Positions 35,952 through 47,300 of a DNA stretch of 64,000 nt are shown one piece after another. Under the pieces are notes generated by a model, which saw only the letters and a list, made by a program, of their open reading frames with translations, did no database searches and was not told the origin of the DNA. Numbering within the stretch: the first letter of the stretch is position 1; each line of letters starts with the position of its first letter. A program made the translations under genes and the position numbers. The DNA is from Rhytidiadelphus loreus (lineage: Eukaryota > Streptophyta > Bryopsida > Hypnales > Hylocomiaceae), in the NCBI GenBank assembly GCA_947034895.1, contig OX344763.1:20181001-20245000 (forward strand), read 5' to 3'.

Positions 35952-37110
35952 CACTACAAAATGTTCATCTACATAATATCGAAAGATTTTCCAATGAATA
36001 GTACCTTGGCATAGTCCAAAATTTGCCCTAAAGTCCAAAAGTAGTTAAATATGGCATTATTACATAGATTTAAAGAGAGATTGTTTCAAAATGTGTATTG
36101 TATGTCTTCGACATGCATCCCAAGTATGCTTGTTTTGTATTAGGCTATGAGGCTATCAATACACAAACATATTTGAGGTTGGTAATATTATAGTTCAAAA
36201 AAGAGACATTAACTAAGTGCAAAATAATATAAAATATGTATACAATTGTAGGAGTAGAGTTCCTTTAGCAACCTTTTGCTCCCATTATTTTTTTCTTATA
36301 AAAAATTGGCTAAAGTCTCCCTCTTAGATCAAGTTCAAATTAGAATGTCTAGTATTACTAGACAAGATTTAGAGCAATTTCATTGTCCAAAGATTGGGTT
36401 TCATCTGCTAGACTACTAGGGCATTCACACCAAAACAAATGGCCACTTGAAGTAGTACCATGTCATCACCTACTCCTGCTAAAACTCAAGATGAAGCCAT
36501 AGTTGTAGTGGAAAAGTTTGGGATCAAGTTGGGAGGTGATTCCAAATTTTATCCAATGGACAAAACAGGTTTGTTCAAGAAGAAAGGAGTGTAAAGGAGC
36601 TTCCATGGAACAATAAATAATGCAACTTACTTCAAAGGAGCTTTTACAAATATAATTCCATGGGATATCCAATTCCTAATGTGAAGCAATGCATTGGATA
36701 GACAAGATCCATGATGACATGGCAATTTTCCTCCACACCAAGGTGGATAGAAGTAGTTGACTAAGTGTTTTGTCCACTACTACTCGACATCCCAATTTGA
36801 ACTAGGCCTTAACAAGGTCACATAGCTTAGTAACACTCAAATTTGGCTTTCAAGCTATGGCATGGAATTCAAAGTGAACATAACCATAATTCACCAAATT
36901 TCACCAAACTCAAAAGAAATTGGAGTTATTTTTCTCCGGGTTTTTTCTCAAACTTGAATTAACCAAAATACATATGAAAAATTGTTTGATTTGTTGTTGT
37001 ATTGCAAAAAGTTGTTCAACATCTTTTTGATCTCATTAGTCTACATATGTGCAACGCCCTAAGTGACAACAATGAGTCACGATTAGAGTTTGTAACTAGA
37101 ATTTGAACAT
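35952..37110. other. Intergenic; one short unrecognised ORF remnant
   Basis: At 36454-36590 (+) an ATG frame reads MSSPTPAKTQDEAIVVVEKF onward and then stops; similar-looking coding sequence continues after stops to about 36690 (FHGTINNATYFKG). It could be a decayed gene fragment, but no family is recognised. From about 36900 the sequence approaches the P450-C remnant; exons 1 and 2 of that gene are not found here. Confidence 0.35.
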
Positions 37111-38190
37111 AGCTATGGTGCAAGGAACAACATTAGAGATATGAATTTGGGAGCAAAAGGTAGCTGAAGCATGTGGCAAGGTGGAAATCAACGTGCAGCT
37201 AGGTCTTCACAAAATCTCTGGAATTATCTTGTGGGTGGCTAGCTTTCAGTGATGATTTCGAAAAGGGGTGCAGATCAACAAGTTTCAAACACTTCTTGCA
37301 AATGAGCTCAAGAAAATGTTCCAGAACACAGCGTATTAACTCATTACCGACTACATGTAATTGCATCTTCTCTACTACAATTTGGTGGAGTGAAATTCCA
37401 AAGCATGATTTGAAACAAATTATTTACATCCAAGTTCTATTTGTTCTTTTAGGCGCTAACATGCATTCGGTGATTCGTAATAGAAATTTGCCTACAGAAG
37501 GAAACCAATTCATGAATTTGTGTAGTTCCAAAATAGAAGCTCTATTCCATATATGACATTGTCAATGGCTAGCAAAAAGCTAAGCGGAAAAGGGAGGAGC
37601 TTGCAATTACAGCAACAGATGTCTAGGATGAAAATTCATGAGCAAGAGTTCACCGTGGCTTCTGTGTTTAACAATTGCAAGCTCCTCCATTTTGTAGGCA
37701 AAGACACAGTTTTGAATGTTTCGGCCTTTGCAATGCTAAAAATGGCATTGCATCTTGAATGGCAAGAGCATATACACTCAGAGGTCTTAGAGGTTTAATT
37801 TGGGTGAGGAATGGATTGAGCTAGAGTACAAATGTGGTGTTTCACCTCAATTGAAAGTGGTAATTACGCTCAATCATTCTCAACTTTATGAATCCATTAT
37901 CTTTCATACTAAGTGCACAATGTCATCACCCATTATCACAATGGTCACACACTAGTAGAAAAAAAGTGTCCAAATTAACAAAACATCAACAAATTTTTGT
38001 TGAATTGGGTAATGTCACTAATGTGTTGTCTGTTTTTACAGTTTTTGTTGATTTGGGCACAAGTTAACAAAATGGTTGTTAATTTGAATAGTGCAAGTCC
38101 AAATCAACAAAAAAATCAGCACTTTTTTGTTCACTTTAACACAAAGTGTCAAATAAATTTTCTATGTACAATGAAACTTTAATTTTTTAA

Positions 38191-38519
38191 ATCAGCAAAC
38201 TTCAGGGTCCATTTAGGCATAGTAAAACACATTTTTTCAATCAAAATCAAGCTAAATTTCACCTACAAAAATCCGTTTGTGATTTCAACTCTCTAATAAA
38301 AAGTTATAGACAAAGTTCAGAGAGGGGTTGGAATGGACATTTTCTTTGGCATTTTTTAACATCCTCTCTGAATTTTGTCCATAACTTTTAATTGGAGACT
38401 CTAAATCACAAACGGATTTTTGGAGGTGAAATTTAACTTAATTTTAAATCTTTCTTTAGTTCAAAGTTTTTTCAAGAAAGGTGTTTTACTATGCCTAAAT
38501 GAACCCTAAAGTCTGCTGA
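38191..38519. repeat. Long inverted repeat 1 inside the CACTA element
   Basis: Arms of about 150 bp: the left arm from ATCAGCAAACTTCAGGGTCC pairs with the right arm ending GAACCCTAAAGTCTGCTGA. The shared segment TAGGCATAGTAAAACAC is exactly complementary in the two arms. The centre near 38320-38365 pairs CAGAGAGGGG with CCTCTCTG. A transcript would form a long imperfect hairpin. Confidence 0.8.
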
Positions 38520-38754
38520 ATTCACCAAACAAATGAAAAAATCTAGAACAAAATTAATAAATAACTTTGTAATCTACATGTGCACACATATATGTGTGGA
38601 TGTTATTTTTTCATAGTCCATGTTATTTTTTCATAGTAAAAGCACTCTTAAGAAAGCTTAGGCATTTAGGGGTTAAATCATCATAGTTGGAATTCTATTT
38701 ACAATAAAAATTTATTTTTTTAACTCAATCATTTAAAATTCGGTATTTTTCAAA

Positions 38755-39108
38755 ATCAGCAGACCTCAAATGTCATTTTGTCATAGTATAAGAAACTTTT
38801 TCAGAAAACTTTAAACTAAAAGAAGTTGATAAATTAATTTATCTTTCATCTCCAAAATTCCGTTTACAATTTCGAGTGTCCAATAAAAAGTTATGGATAA
38901 AATTCAAAGAGGGGTTGGAATTAACAATTTCTTATACACTTTTAAACACCCTCTCTGAATTTTGTCTATAACTTTTGATTGGAGACTTGAAATTACAAAC
39001 GGATTTTTAGAGATGAAAGTTCGCTTGATTTCTCAACTTTTGTTAGTTCAAAGTTTTTTGAAAAAAAGTGTTTTACCATGACTAAATGGACCCTGAAGTC
39101 TTCTGATA
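38755..39108. repeat. Long inverted repeat 2, diverged tandem copy
   Basis: Same design as 38191-38519 (AATAAAAAGTTATGGATAAA / CTATAACTTTTGATTGGAGA; CAAAGAGGGG / CCTCTCTG) with extra divergence. Together they form a tandem duplication of a palindromic unit of about 340 bp, separated by about 235 bp. Confidence 0.75.
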
Positions 39109-39530
39109 TCACCAAGTAAATGAAAAAATTTAAACAAAACTATATAAATCACATTGTAATCACTTTGTGTACACATGGGTGGGTGAATGGTGTGTTGGTG
39201 GATGGCCTTGGCCTACTACCCAAGGGGTGAGGGGTTCAAACCCCATTGCCACCCCTTTGATAGTGGCCACGTGGGTTGGTGGGTTGCCATGTACGATGGA
39301 TTGCCATGTGGCCTTTTAAAGTCTATGTGGCAGTTTCCACATGGCGAATGGTGATTGGGCAATTTGTGCCAAAAAAATATATATATATATATTTTTTTTT
39401 ATAAATTTGGGTGACCAAATCAACAAAAAAATCAACACTTTTTTGTTAAAAAACTATCCAAATTAACAAAGAAAATCAACACTTTTCTCTTAAATTTTTG
39501 TTAATTTGGTCACTGAATTTTCTATTAGTG

Positions 39531-41407
39531 ACATTTTCTCTTCTTTCAAACTTTCATTCTAATTGTGACAACACTTTTGAGTTTGAAATCTGGTATTGGG
39601 AAACAAAAAAAAGTACTATGACTCTTTTTTCTTATGCAATGGAGGAGGGGGTGCAAAATTTGCATTGGTTGTATTATTAATGATAAGTTCTAAAGGTGAT
39701 TAGAGGTAAGTAAATCCATTATGCACCTTCACTTTTCTAATTTTGTCCCCTCTCTATATTTGTCCAATTGAAATGTTGGATAGGTGTAGATAGAGAACAC
39801 AATTAAGAATGGGTTTAGAATGGGTGTATATATTGTAGAAAGTAGGAATTTAGTATTGGGCAAACTATCCTCTCCAATGTTTGTTTTTTCACCCTTGTGA
39901 AAAAACAATGGAATTTATTAATTACCATTAATGATAAAATTTGGAAATAATTTGGAATTCATTTTTTGGAATCAAAGACTTTGAAAAAGAATCATTGCAA
40001 AAAACACTTGTCTCAAAAGGGCCTATTTCAATGAGAACTGTGAATTATGGAGTAAATTTTTTTAAATGAAATAAAATATTGATAATTTGTAAAGCATTCA
40101 AAATAATAAGTGTGTAAAAATTTAGGATTAGAAAAATTTATCACAAAAATTTATGCACAAAAAAGAGCGATGGAAAATGCCAAGAAAATAGATACTTTGG
40201 AATTTGATTTTTAGAAAATAGTTCAAAAAAATATACTAAAAATTGGTCATTTTTTCTAACTTGAAGATGCTCCTTTTCAATTACTATTTTGTATCTTTGG
40301 AAAAAAAAATTGTGTTCTATGCACTTGCACTTTGAATACATGTAGAAGGTTGAAACTTTATTATTTTTAGAAAAATATTTTTGTAGACTTGTGTAACTTT
40401 AGAAGAAGTCCTTGTATCCCAATTTTGACCTTCAAATTTGCAAACATGCAATTGGGGGGTAGTTCCAAAATGATAAACTAATTTTAAATTTTAAAAAAAT
40501 AAAAAATTATTCAATGTCTAAAACTATGAGAGGTACCTTCATAGAAAATTTCATAGTATAGACAAATGTTTCTTGCAATGACCCAATAGTTAGAAAATTT
40601 CTTATACAAAATTAATGACTTTCAAATTATATTGTAATTGATACTAAATAATGGCAATGGTATGTCTTGGGTGTTTCTTCAACTTGAATGGTTTTGGGGG
40701 AATCTATCTTAAACATCATGGCAATTTGACATTAGCAATTAATTGAAGTAATTAAGCACACCCCACCTAAAACTACATAAATTTATATTTAAGGTCTATA
40801 GTACTATGAATATTTTCACCTACTTAGAAAATTTTGCTATGCTTTATCTTTCTAGGGTACAATCTTTTTAAAGGTGTATACATTGTCCATATTTTTATTT
40901 ATTTATTCATAATTTTAAAGTACTCCCAAAACAAGTACAACGACCTTAATAGATGCTTATAAAACAATATATTTAGATAGTTTTCATAAGTTTTTTGCAG
41001 CATGATGAAAATTTATTGAAACTATTGAAAGATGTATAACATTCCTTTCTACTAAATTTACATTTTGTGAGCCTTAGGTTGTTGAATTAAATTGTAGGTA
41101 CAAAATATAAATCCATCTCATACTAAAAAACTATTCATAATATCAAAACATTGCCTAATATTCCTATAGAAGACTGCCACTTCAGTTGCATGTTGCCCTT
41201 AATGGATTCATTTTTTGCTAAAAAAGGTTAGCAATTAATTACACATGATTGACACCCTTTTACTATTCCCTATCCATTTAAAAATATTTTGGTCCTTCGT
41301 TTTCTATCCCAAAATTAGAGGGAAATTTTTTAATTTAAATTCACTTAAAAAACATCACCAACCATATATAATGTTAAGGATTATAATATAGACCCCAAAA
41401 TTTACCT
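39531..41407. other. Intron 4 remnant of P450-C, AT-rich
   Basis: No independent gene. 41090-41340 is collinear with intron 4 of P450-B (about 30180-30420) and with 13930-14150 of P450-A (ATATCAAAACATTGCC, AATGGATTCATTTTTTGC, CTTCATTTTCTATCC blocks), confirming that the exon fragments on either side belong to one former gene. Confidence 0.6.
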
Positions 41408-41685
41408 AATGTGGTAGCGGAGGTCCATAAAACACTTGCGCTCTAAAACGGCGTTCACAAATATACAAATAGTGTACATTTGAAGAGTTGGATGCTTTTA
41501 GTGACCCCTTGTTTCAACTTCAAAATTCATAACTAATTCCACAAAGCTCCAAAAAATATGAAGGAACTTGGGTTATGTGCCAATTCCATTTGTCTTCCAA
41601 GGAAAATTCACTGAAAAATATTTCAAAGGAGTCTAATCTTCCCAAATTAATTTCAGGCGCTTTATTGATCTCCCACTACTGCAAT
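41408..41685. mobile_element. Degenerate TAAGGTAG-family MITE
   Basis: Left GGTAGCGGAGGTCCATAAA, right near TTTATTGATCTCCCACTAC. The interior TTCAAAATTCATAACTAATTCC...AAAAAATATGAAGGAACTTGG matches the family block at 15150, 25975 and 46100. Confidence 0.55.
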
Positions 41686-42307
41686 CAAATATTTCTGAGC
41701 TTAAACTGTCCGAGTATATTACATAAAAGCAATCGTGGAACCCGAACGGTCTCTGCGGGAATTCTCTTCATTAGGTTTTTTTTTAGGGTTTAGGGTGAGA
41801 GCTCGGAGTTCGGAGTTGCTATTCGGTGATTGATTGTGTTAACATCCAGTGTTCCATCTTGGATATGGCGTGCAGTTGGGTATGGTGTCCAATGAAATCT
41901 TGCGTTTATTTCTCCCTGCTATTTCTATAACAAGAGTGTCAGCGAAGGATTTGCAGCTGAAAGGACTGTTTGTGCCGAAGGGCATGACGATCGAATGTGC
42001 AATGGCAGCCATTCACGAAGACGAAGAGTACTGAGGAGTCGACGTGGGAGAGTTCAATCCGGCCGGGAAGATTTGTCACTGGAGTGTCGGAGGCTTGCTT
42101 GCACCGACAAGCGTTTCCCTTTCGGGCTGGGCCCGAGGACTTGAGTGGGTAATCATATGGCAGCCATGGAAGCCGGGCTCGTGTTCACCATGGTGCTTCG
42201 ACGGTTTCGGCTGTTGCCTTCTCCGGAGTACAAGCACGCACCGTCCCACCCTAACCTTGATACAGAAGTCTAAGTTCGGCTTGCCCATCATTCTAAAAGC
42301 TTTGTAG

Positions 42308-43319
42308 AGCGATTCTCTGGTTGCAGCTGTAGACTTAATTAAAAGGCGTTTGTTATTCCATGGAGCTAGGAATGGTGTAGGTGTGAAGTGGAGTCTGGCA
42401 GTCATCGCAATAATTGATCTGGCTCTGAATTGTGTGTTCTGGCATTTCCAATCTGCGTAACGAGGGTTTGACGAATTGTGATGGGTGCCGTCAGTGGACA
42501 TGCCTATACATGTAGACCCTTTGCACTGATCGATGTACTTGCCGCTATGCCACCATATACTTATAATCAAGCTGGTTACTTTGTTCTTTACGACGCACCA
42601 ACGTCGACCAGTGCTGAATCGACCTACCCGACACTGGGTACTGGTCACTGACTTAATTAATTGCACCCTTTCTCGTGGCGTCGATCCGTCTTCCCACGGT
42701 CTTGTTTTGATTCCGTTTTGTCATGCGTGAGTGCAAAGTTAAGTGGGAGGAGTAGCAGATATATTTCGGAATCAATGAACATTGATGTAATCCTTCCCAA
42801 GTCCGTTTCACTGAGCCTTTTCTTTGGAATCGAAGTGGCGGACCCATGGAATGCAAAAACGCCGGAGCTTTGAAATCCCGAGTTTTCTCCGCTGTACGTG
42901 CACGCCGTGAGATATTCTATTTCTAAGCTAAGATATTCCGTGACAATTCGATCTGACATGCAACCCTATTCATGCCACTATGCCACGAGACACTTTTAAT
43001 CAAGCTGGTTACTTGATTTGTTCTCGACGACACACCAACGTAAACCAGCACGTGGTGCAAAATTAAGTTAAGCGAAAGGAGCAACGTGACCAGGACCATA
43101 TACGATTTGCATCTTGAGAGCTGCCTAACAATATAAATTTAACGTCAAATGAATTTAGTTAAATTGGCGAAATTCCATTACATTGGAGCGGTCCAGGCCG
43201 CACGCCCTGAAACCCAAATCAGTACCCGTCCTACATTAGTCTGTGCCCTCAAATTAGACCTATATGAAGATATATGTCACAATTTTGGGTTTGTGGAATA
43301 TCGCCCATTTAACGGTCTA
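42308..43319. other. Intergenic duplicated segment between P450-C and P450-D
   Basis: No gene. It contains duplicated intergenic sequence of the array: ACGACGCACCAACGTCGACC...ACTGGTCACTGAC at 42590-42655 recurs at 9755-9830, and again in part near 43020-43055. This shows that the duplicated unit included DNA well outside the coding region. A long antisense open frame (42076-42666) overlaps P450-C exon 5 and is treated as a shadow. Confidence 0.5.
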
Positions 43320-43745
43320 TGCAAAGGTTGGGCACGTGCAACCATGGATTTCGTCACTACCTCGTAAGGAACGGTCATCGGGTTGAATCGTAGCTGAATC
43401 GCTCCCTTGTTCGCACACACAATTAAGGAATAATTGTGCGAAATTGACGTTACATGCAAAAGCTGGGCGGCCGCAGTCATGGATTGCGTCACCACCTCGT
43501 CAGGAATGGTGATCGAGTTTTTTTATCCTGAATCGCAGCTAGTTGACTCACTGTCTCCCTTGTTCGCACAATTATGGAATATCGCAAATTTAACGAAGTT
43601 GACGTTCAGATAATGTACATGCTAAAAGTTGGTCAACTGCAACTATGGATTGCGTCACCACCTCGTCAGGAATGGTCATCGAGTTCTTTTACCCTGAATT
43701 GCAGCAAGCTGACTCACTCCCTTGTTCGCACAATTATAGAATGGG
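43320..43745. repeat. Three tandem promoter modules upstream of P450-D
   Basis: Units start GCAAAAGTTGGGC (43320), GCAAAAGCTGGGCGG (43456) and GCTAAAAGTTGG (43621). Each contains ATGGATT(G/T)CGTCAC(C/T)ACCTCGT, AAGGAACGGTCATCG or AGGAATGGTCATCG, a TGAATCGCAGCT-like box and CTCCCTTGTTCGCACA. P450-A and -E have one such module and P450-B about two partial ones, so copy number varies between paralogues. Confidence 0.8.
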
Positions 43746-44385
43746 TCTCAGAGTTTGTTGTTGCGACTGATCGATACAGGGCTACTCGCGCTCATAAATA
43801 GGTCAACCAAGATTTCGTCGAATCAGCTTCAGGTGGCACGTTTAGACAGTGCGTTCTGAAATCTATTCCAGTCCTAGACTTTAGAGCTATACAAGGAAAT
43901 GAATGGAAAAATGGCATATGGAATACCATCATTTAAACGAAATTTCCCATAGGTCAAAAAACCATTCTTGCTCCACGGTAAATGGAATGGATGTTCAGAG
44001 TTAATATATTCATCACCAATCTGAAACAAGAATTGCAAGTTAGAAAGTCAATTTCGTTAAACTGGTACCAAATTTTCCACATATATGTACACAACGGTCT
44101 AAAGTCTAAGATAAATATGGATATTCATAATTCAGAAAACTTGTGTGTTCTGGAAGGTGCTAAAGTATTGGAAATTAACGATAAAGATATTAATCCACAT
44201 CGAGTGAGATAAGTCCGGGCAGTTAACTCGATCAGCTGGCTCCAGAGATTTCAGTTGACTGTCTATATAAGACGTACACCCATACTTCAGGCAACCACAA
44301 TCCTGTCTACGTATATAGTTGTATTCATTCCCATTCAATTTGAAGCAAACAGTTGTACGTGCCAAGGAAACGGGAGTGTGTAGCC
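43746..44385 (+). promoter_or_regulatory. Proximal promoter and 5' UTR of P450-D
   Basis: Shared blocks TATTCATCACCAATCTGAAA, AGTATTGGAAATTAACG and CACATCGAGTGAG, then CTCCAGAGATTTCAGTTG. TATATAA is at 44264-44270, 122 bp before the ATG at 44386. A diverged GTTAAAATGG-family piece (ending CATTTAAACGAAATTTCCC at about 43949) splits the CATAAATAGG box from its usual CCATTCTTGCTCCACGGTAA neighbour. Confidence 0.7.
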
Positions 44386-47300
44386 ATGGCCATGCTGTGG
44401 TCAGTAGAAGTCAGGAACACCGTGCTCGCAGTAGTGGTGACGAGCGTGATTGTGTATCACGTGATCTTCAAGTTTGTGAGAGCTGCGGTGTGGGAGCCGC
44501 TGCGACTGCGTCGCATCATGACCAAGCAAGGCGTGCGCGGACCTCCGTTCAAGTTCCTGCTGGGCCAGTACAAGGACATGGTGAAATTCTCCGAATCGTT
44601 TCCTGAAAGGCTTGCCATGGATGACTTTGCCAAACTCTCGCCCACAGTCACGCCGCAGTATGCCATGTATTTTCCGAAATACGGTACGCGCACTTCTTCA
44701 ATTCTCTACGTCATATATATATTGTGGAAAGTGATAGAAGCTTGAACCACTCTACATTTCGTATTGCAGTCTGTCTATTATTCTTTTGATCATTCTGACG
44801 AACTAACTAGATGACTCCAATCTGGAGTGTGGGACTCCCGCTGAGTGGGTGTGGAAAACAGTACAAACATGCTGACATGCTGAGTCGCGTGTGCGAGTGC
44901 ATGGTGAAGTATGTACACTTTCTACATGAAGATATCAGTCACCTCCGGAGATTGAAATAATAATAATCTTCGGCGGATGCTACGACAAGTACGATTAGGA
45001 TATTAATTAATCACATGGTTAAATTGTGAAGTTCGTTATTGATATTGGCTTGGTTTTGGTTATAGTACTCAAAAAGTGGCAATCCTATGAATGGTGAATT
45101 TTGTTAAAATGGCGGTATTCTACATGCCATTTTAATGGAATATCTTCTACAAAAGAGAATAAGTGTGCTGCAATAGGGTCATACATGTACCAATTTTATG
45201 CCTAGCACATTCAAATCACTCCTAGTTCACGCATTTCTACTCCCCTCGGACAATCTTTCCATTGTTTTCATTCTTTTAGTGGTTTCATTTTGTCCCATTT
45301 TAATGGAATACCGCCATTTTAACAAAATTGACCATCTAGAAATTAAACCACAAAAAGACCAAAGAGAGGTTATGGTATCACCAACTTATTATCCATCACT
45401 TCTTTTTTCCACTTGTACACCAATATAAAACATCAAGTGAAATTATTTAGTAAGTGACCAATCTAATTTTTGTATAGGGCAATACCTATGGAGTAGGGAA
45501 TTGTGCAAAAAAAATGTGTTGACAAGGAGGGTAGATCCTAACCAAGAAACACATTTTTCTGTACAATTTCCAAAGACAAGACAAGGTATTGCCTAGAGTA
45601 ACACTACAAGAAAATGGGGGTATAAATGACTTGTCCACAATGACTCCACTGACAACAATGACTTCAAAGTGACTACAAAATGACTAATTTGCAGTCATTG
45701 TTGTCCATGAAGTCATTGTGGATAAGTTGTTTATATCCCCATTTTCTTGTAGTGTAAATTGCCTGCCAAAAAATATTCAGGAATGAACAAAAAAACTTTC
45801 TATATGAAGAATTAGTAATACCCAATCACGTGGGTGGACCCACCTAATGCATTGATTACACAAAATAACTTGCACAACAAATGAATAGAGAATTTTCTAA
45901 CAGGGGGTACATTATGTGAATTCATGCGGAGATAACTAAGGTAGGAGGTTCTAAAAGCACACAAGGCTATAAAATTGCCCACCTCCTCAAATGTACACTA
46001 TTTGTACATGTTGCTATTTTGTAGCCTTCAACAATGTACAAATAGTGTACAATTGAGGAGGTGGGCGAATTTAGAGACTCATGCCGTTTCAACTTCAATA
46101 TCTCATAAGTAATTCCAAAAAATTCCAAAAAATATGAAATGACTTGGATTAAATGCCAATTTCACTTCACTGTCTTTCAAGCCAAAAATTTACTGAAAAA
46201 TTGATGTGAACTGAAGCTTCACCTCCCCCAAATTCAGTTTCAGCTCTTTATGGACCTCCTACCGACCTTCACCCTCAGTCATGGATTGCACTGAATTACT
46301 CCTTGAATGCGCTGCAGGCAAAATGTTTGTGTACTGGTGGGGAACGGAGACGAAACTGGTGGTGCGTGACCCGGAGATTGTGAAGGAATTGCTGATCACC
46401 AACCACGACTTCTTGGTGAAGCCTGCAGTGGAAAAAATGCTCATCTCGGAACTCGTAGGCCCAGGATTGCTCACTCACGAGGGTGAGAAATGGAGGTCCG
46501 AGAGGCGCATGGTCAATCCCTCCTTCAACCAGCACGCAATCAAGGTAACGTAACTGAGTGACAGTGCAGTGCAATTTGAGGTGCTGTACGTCAATAACAA
46601 GAGATTCTGATCAGTGTGTCTTTCCATTAGTCGTCACATGATTGTGGAAATCATTTGTTCAATCAGAAGGATTACCAAGTTGTAGACATGGAAAACGTGA
46701 GAATTTTATATTTTTTTGGTCACTCGGAAGATTATATATCTGATATTGAACCCTATACATTTTTTTGCCTGGAATGTATTATTCCCACTATTCTTGAGAG
46801 TTTAGGATCGATTTTAGGAACACTTCTTTTCGGCAGCACTTTGAAAATTCATAGTTTATTCATGCAGTGTCCAAAAAATACATTCTAAGAGAATCTAGAA
46901 TCCCCTTCTAACAACTAAGAAGATACCTTTTACATCGGATGGGGAGTGTTTCCTCAAGGATTTCCCATGCAAGACAATTGTGTATCCAACAAACAATCTC
47001 TGTCCTACACTCAATGTACACATAATTGAAGAAATCATTGTGACTAGAAATTGTTACTAGTGCTAATAGTGTTTGAACATCGCTATGGCATGTAGACCAT
47101 GGTTACCTTTAGGAGTTGTAATGTATCTATAATTTTAGTTGGCATGAATTAAGAGTCTGTTTCATTCCGGTTCTTGCGGTATGCCTCTTGGATGTGGTCA
47201 AGCAATGCCCAACTACAATTCAAGGATGATAATTAGCGTTTGCATATGGCAATGGCATGTAGGGCATGGTTGAAGCTATGGTGCAAGGAGCAACATCAGA

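Larger units (their letters stand above)
37950..39530. mobile_element. Non-autonomous CACTA element, 1581 bp
   Basis: Ends CACTAGTAGAAAA and TTTTCTATTAGTG, with target duplication ACA (37947-37949 and 39531-39533). Subterminal regions repeat AAATCAACAAAAAAATCA-like motifs in both orientations, as CACTA elements do. No transposase. Inside are two long inverted repeats, a TTAA-family right terminus (ends 38672) and a tRNA-like box at 39233. It sits in intron 4 of P450-C. Confidence 0.88.
37111..42307 (+). pseudogene. P450-C, decayed CYP72-clan P450 lacking exons 1-2
   Basis: Aligned remnants: exon 3 at 37111-37358 (ATGGTGCAAGGAACAACATT onward, with in-frame stops such as TAA where P450-D has TGG), exon 4 at 37482-37860 (NRNLPTEGNQFMNLCSSK and GKDTVLN for the I-helix; frameshifts near 37548, 37600 and 37796), and exon 5 at 41875-42307. 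Exon 5 has W to stop (GAGTACTGA) and several indels; in the heme loop FGLGPRT is followed by TGA where the cysteine codon should be. No anchor exon or promoter was found to the left. Intron 4 has grown to about 4 kb, mainly through the CACTA element at 37950-39530. This is the oldest-looking copy of the array. Confidence 0.9.

Noticed and set aside
39200..39260. A true tRNA gene
   Set aside because: A B-box-like sequence is present, but no cloverleaf with acceptor and anticodon stems could be drawn; kept only as a possible SINE trace.
42076..42666. 196-codon open frame on the minus strand
   Set aside because: It runs antisense through P450-C exon 5, whose homology to the + strand P450 copies is clear; it has no motif of its own.
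45477..45600. Inverted repeat TACAAAATTTCC-like around AAACACATTTTTCTGTACAA as a separate MITE
   Set aside because: The pairing (GGGCAATACCT..., AGGTATTGCC) is visible, but the ends are unclear and it abuts the 153-bp CACTA MITE; evidence is insufficient for a separate call.
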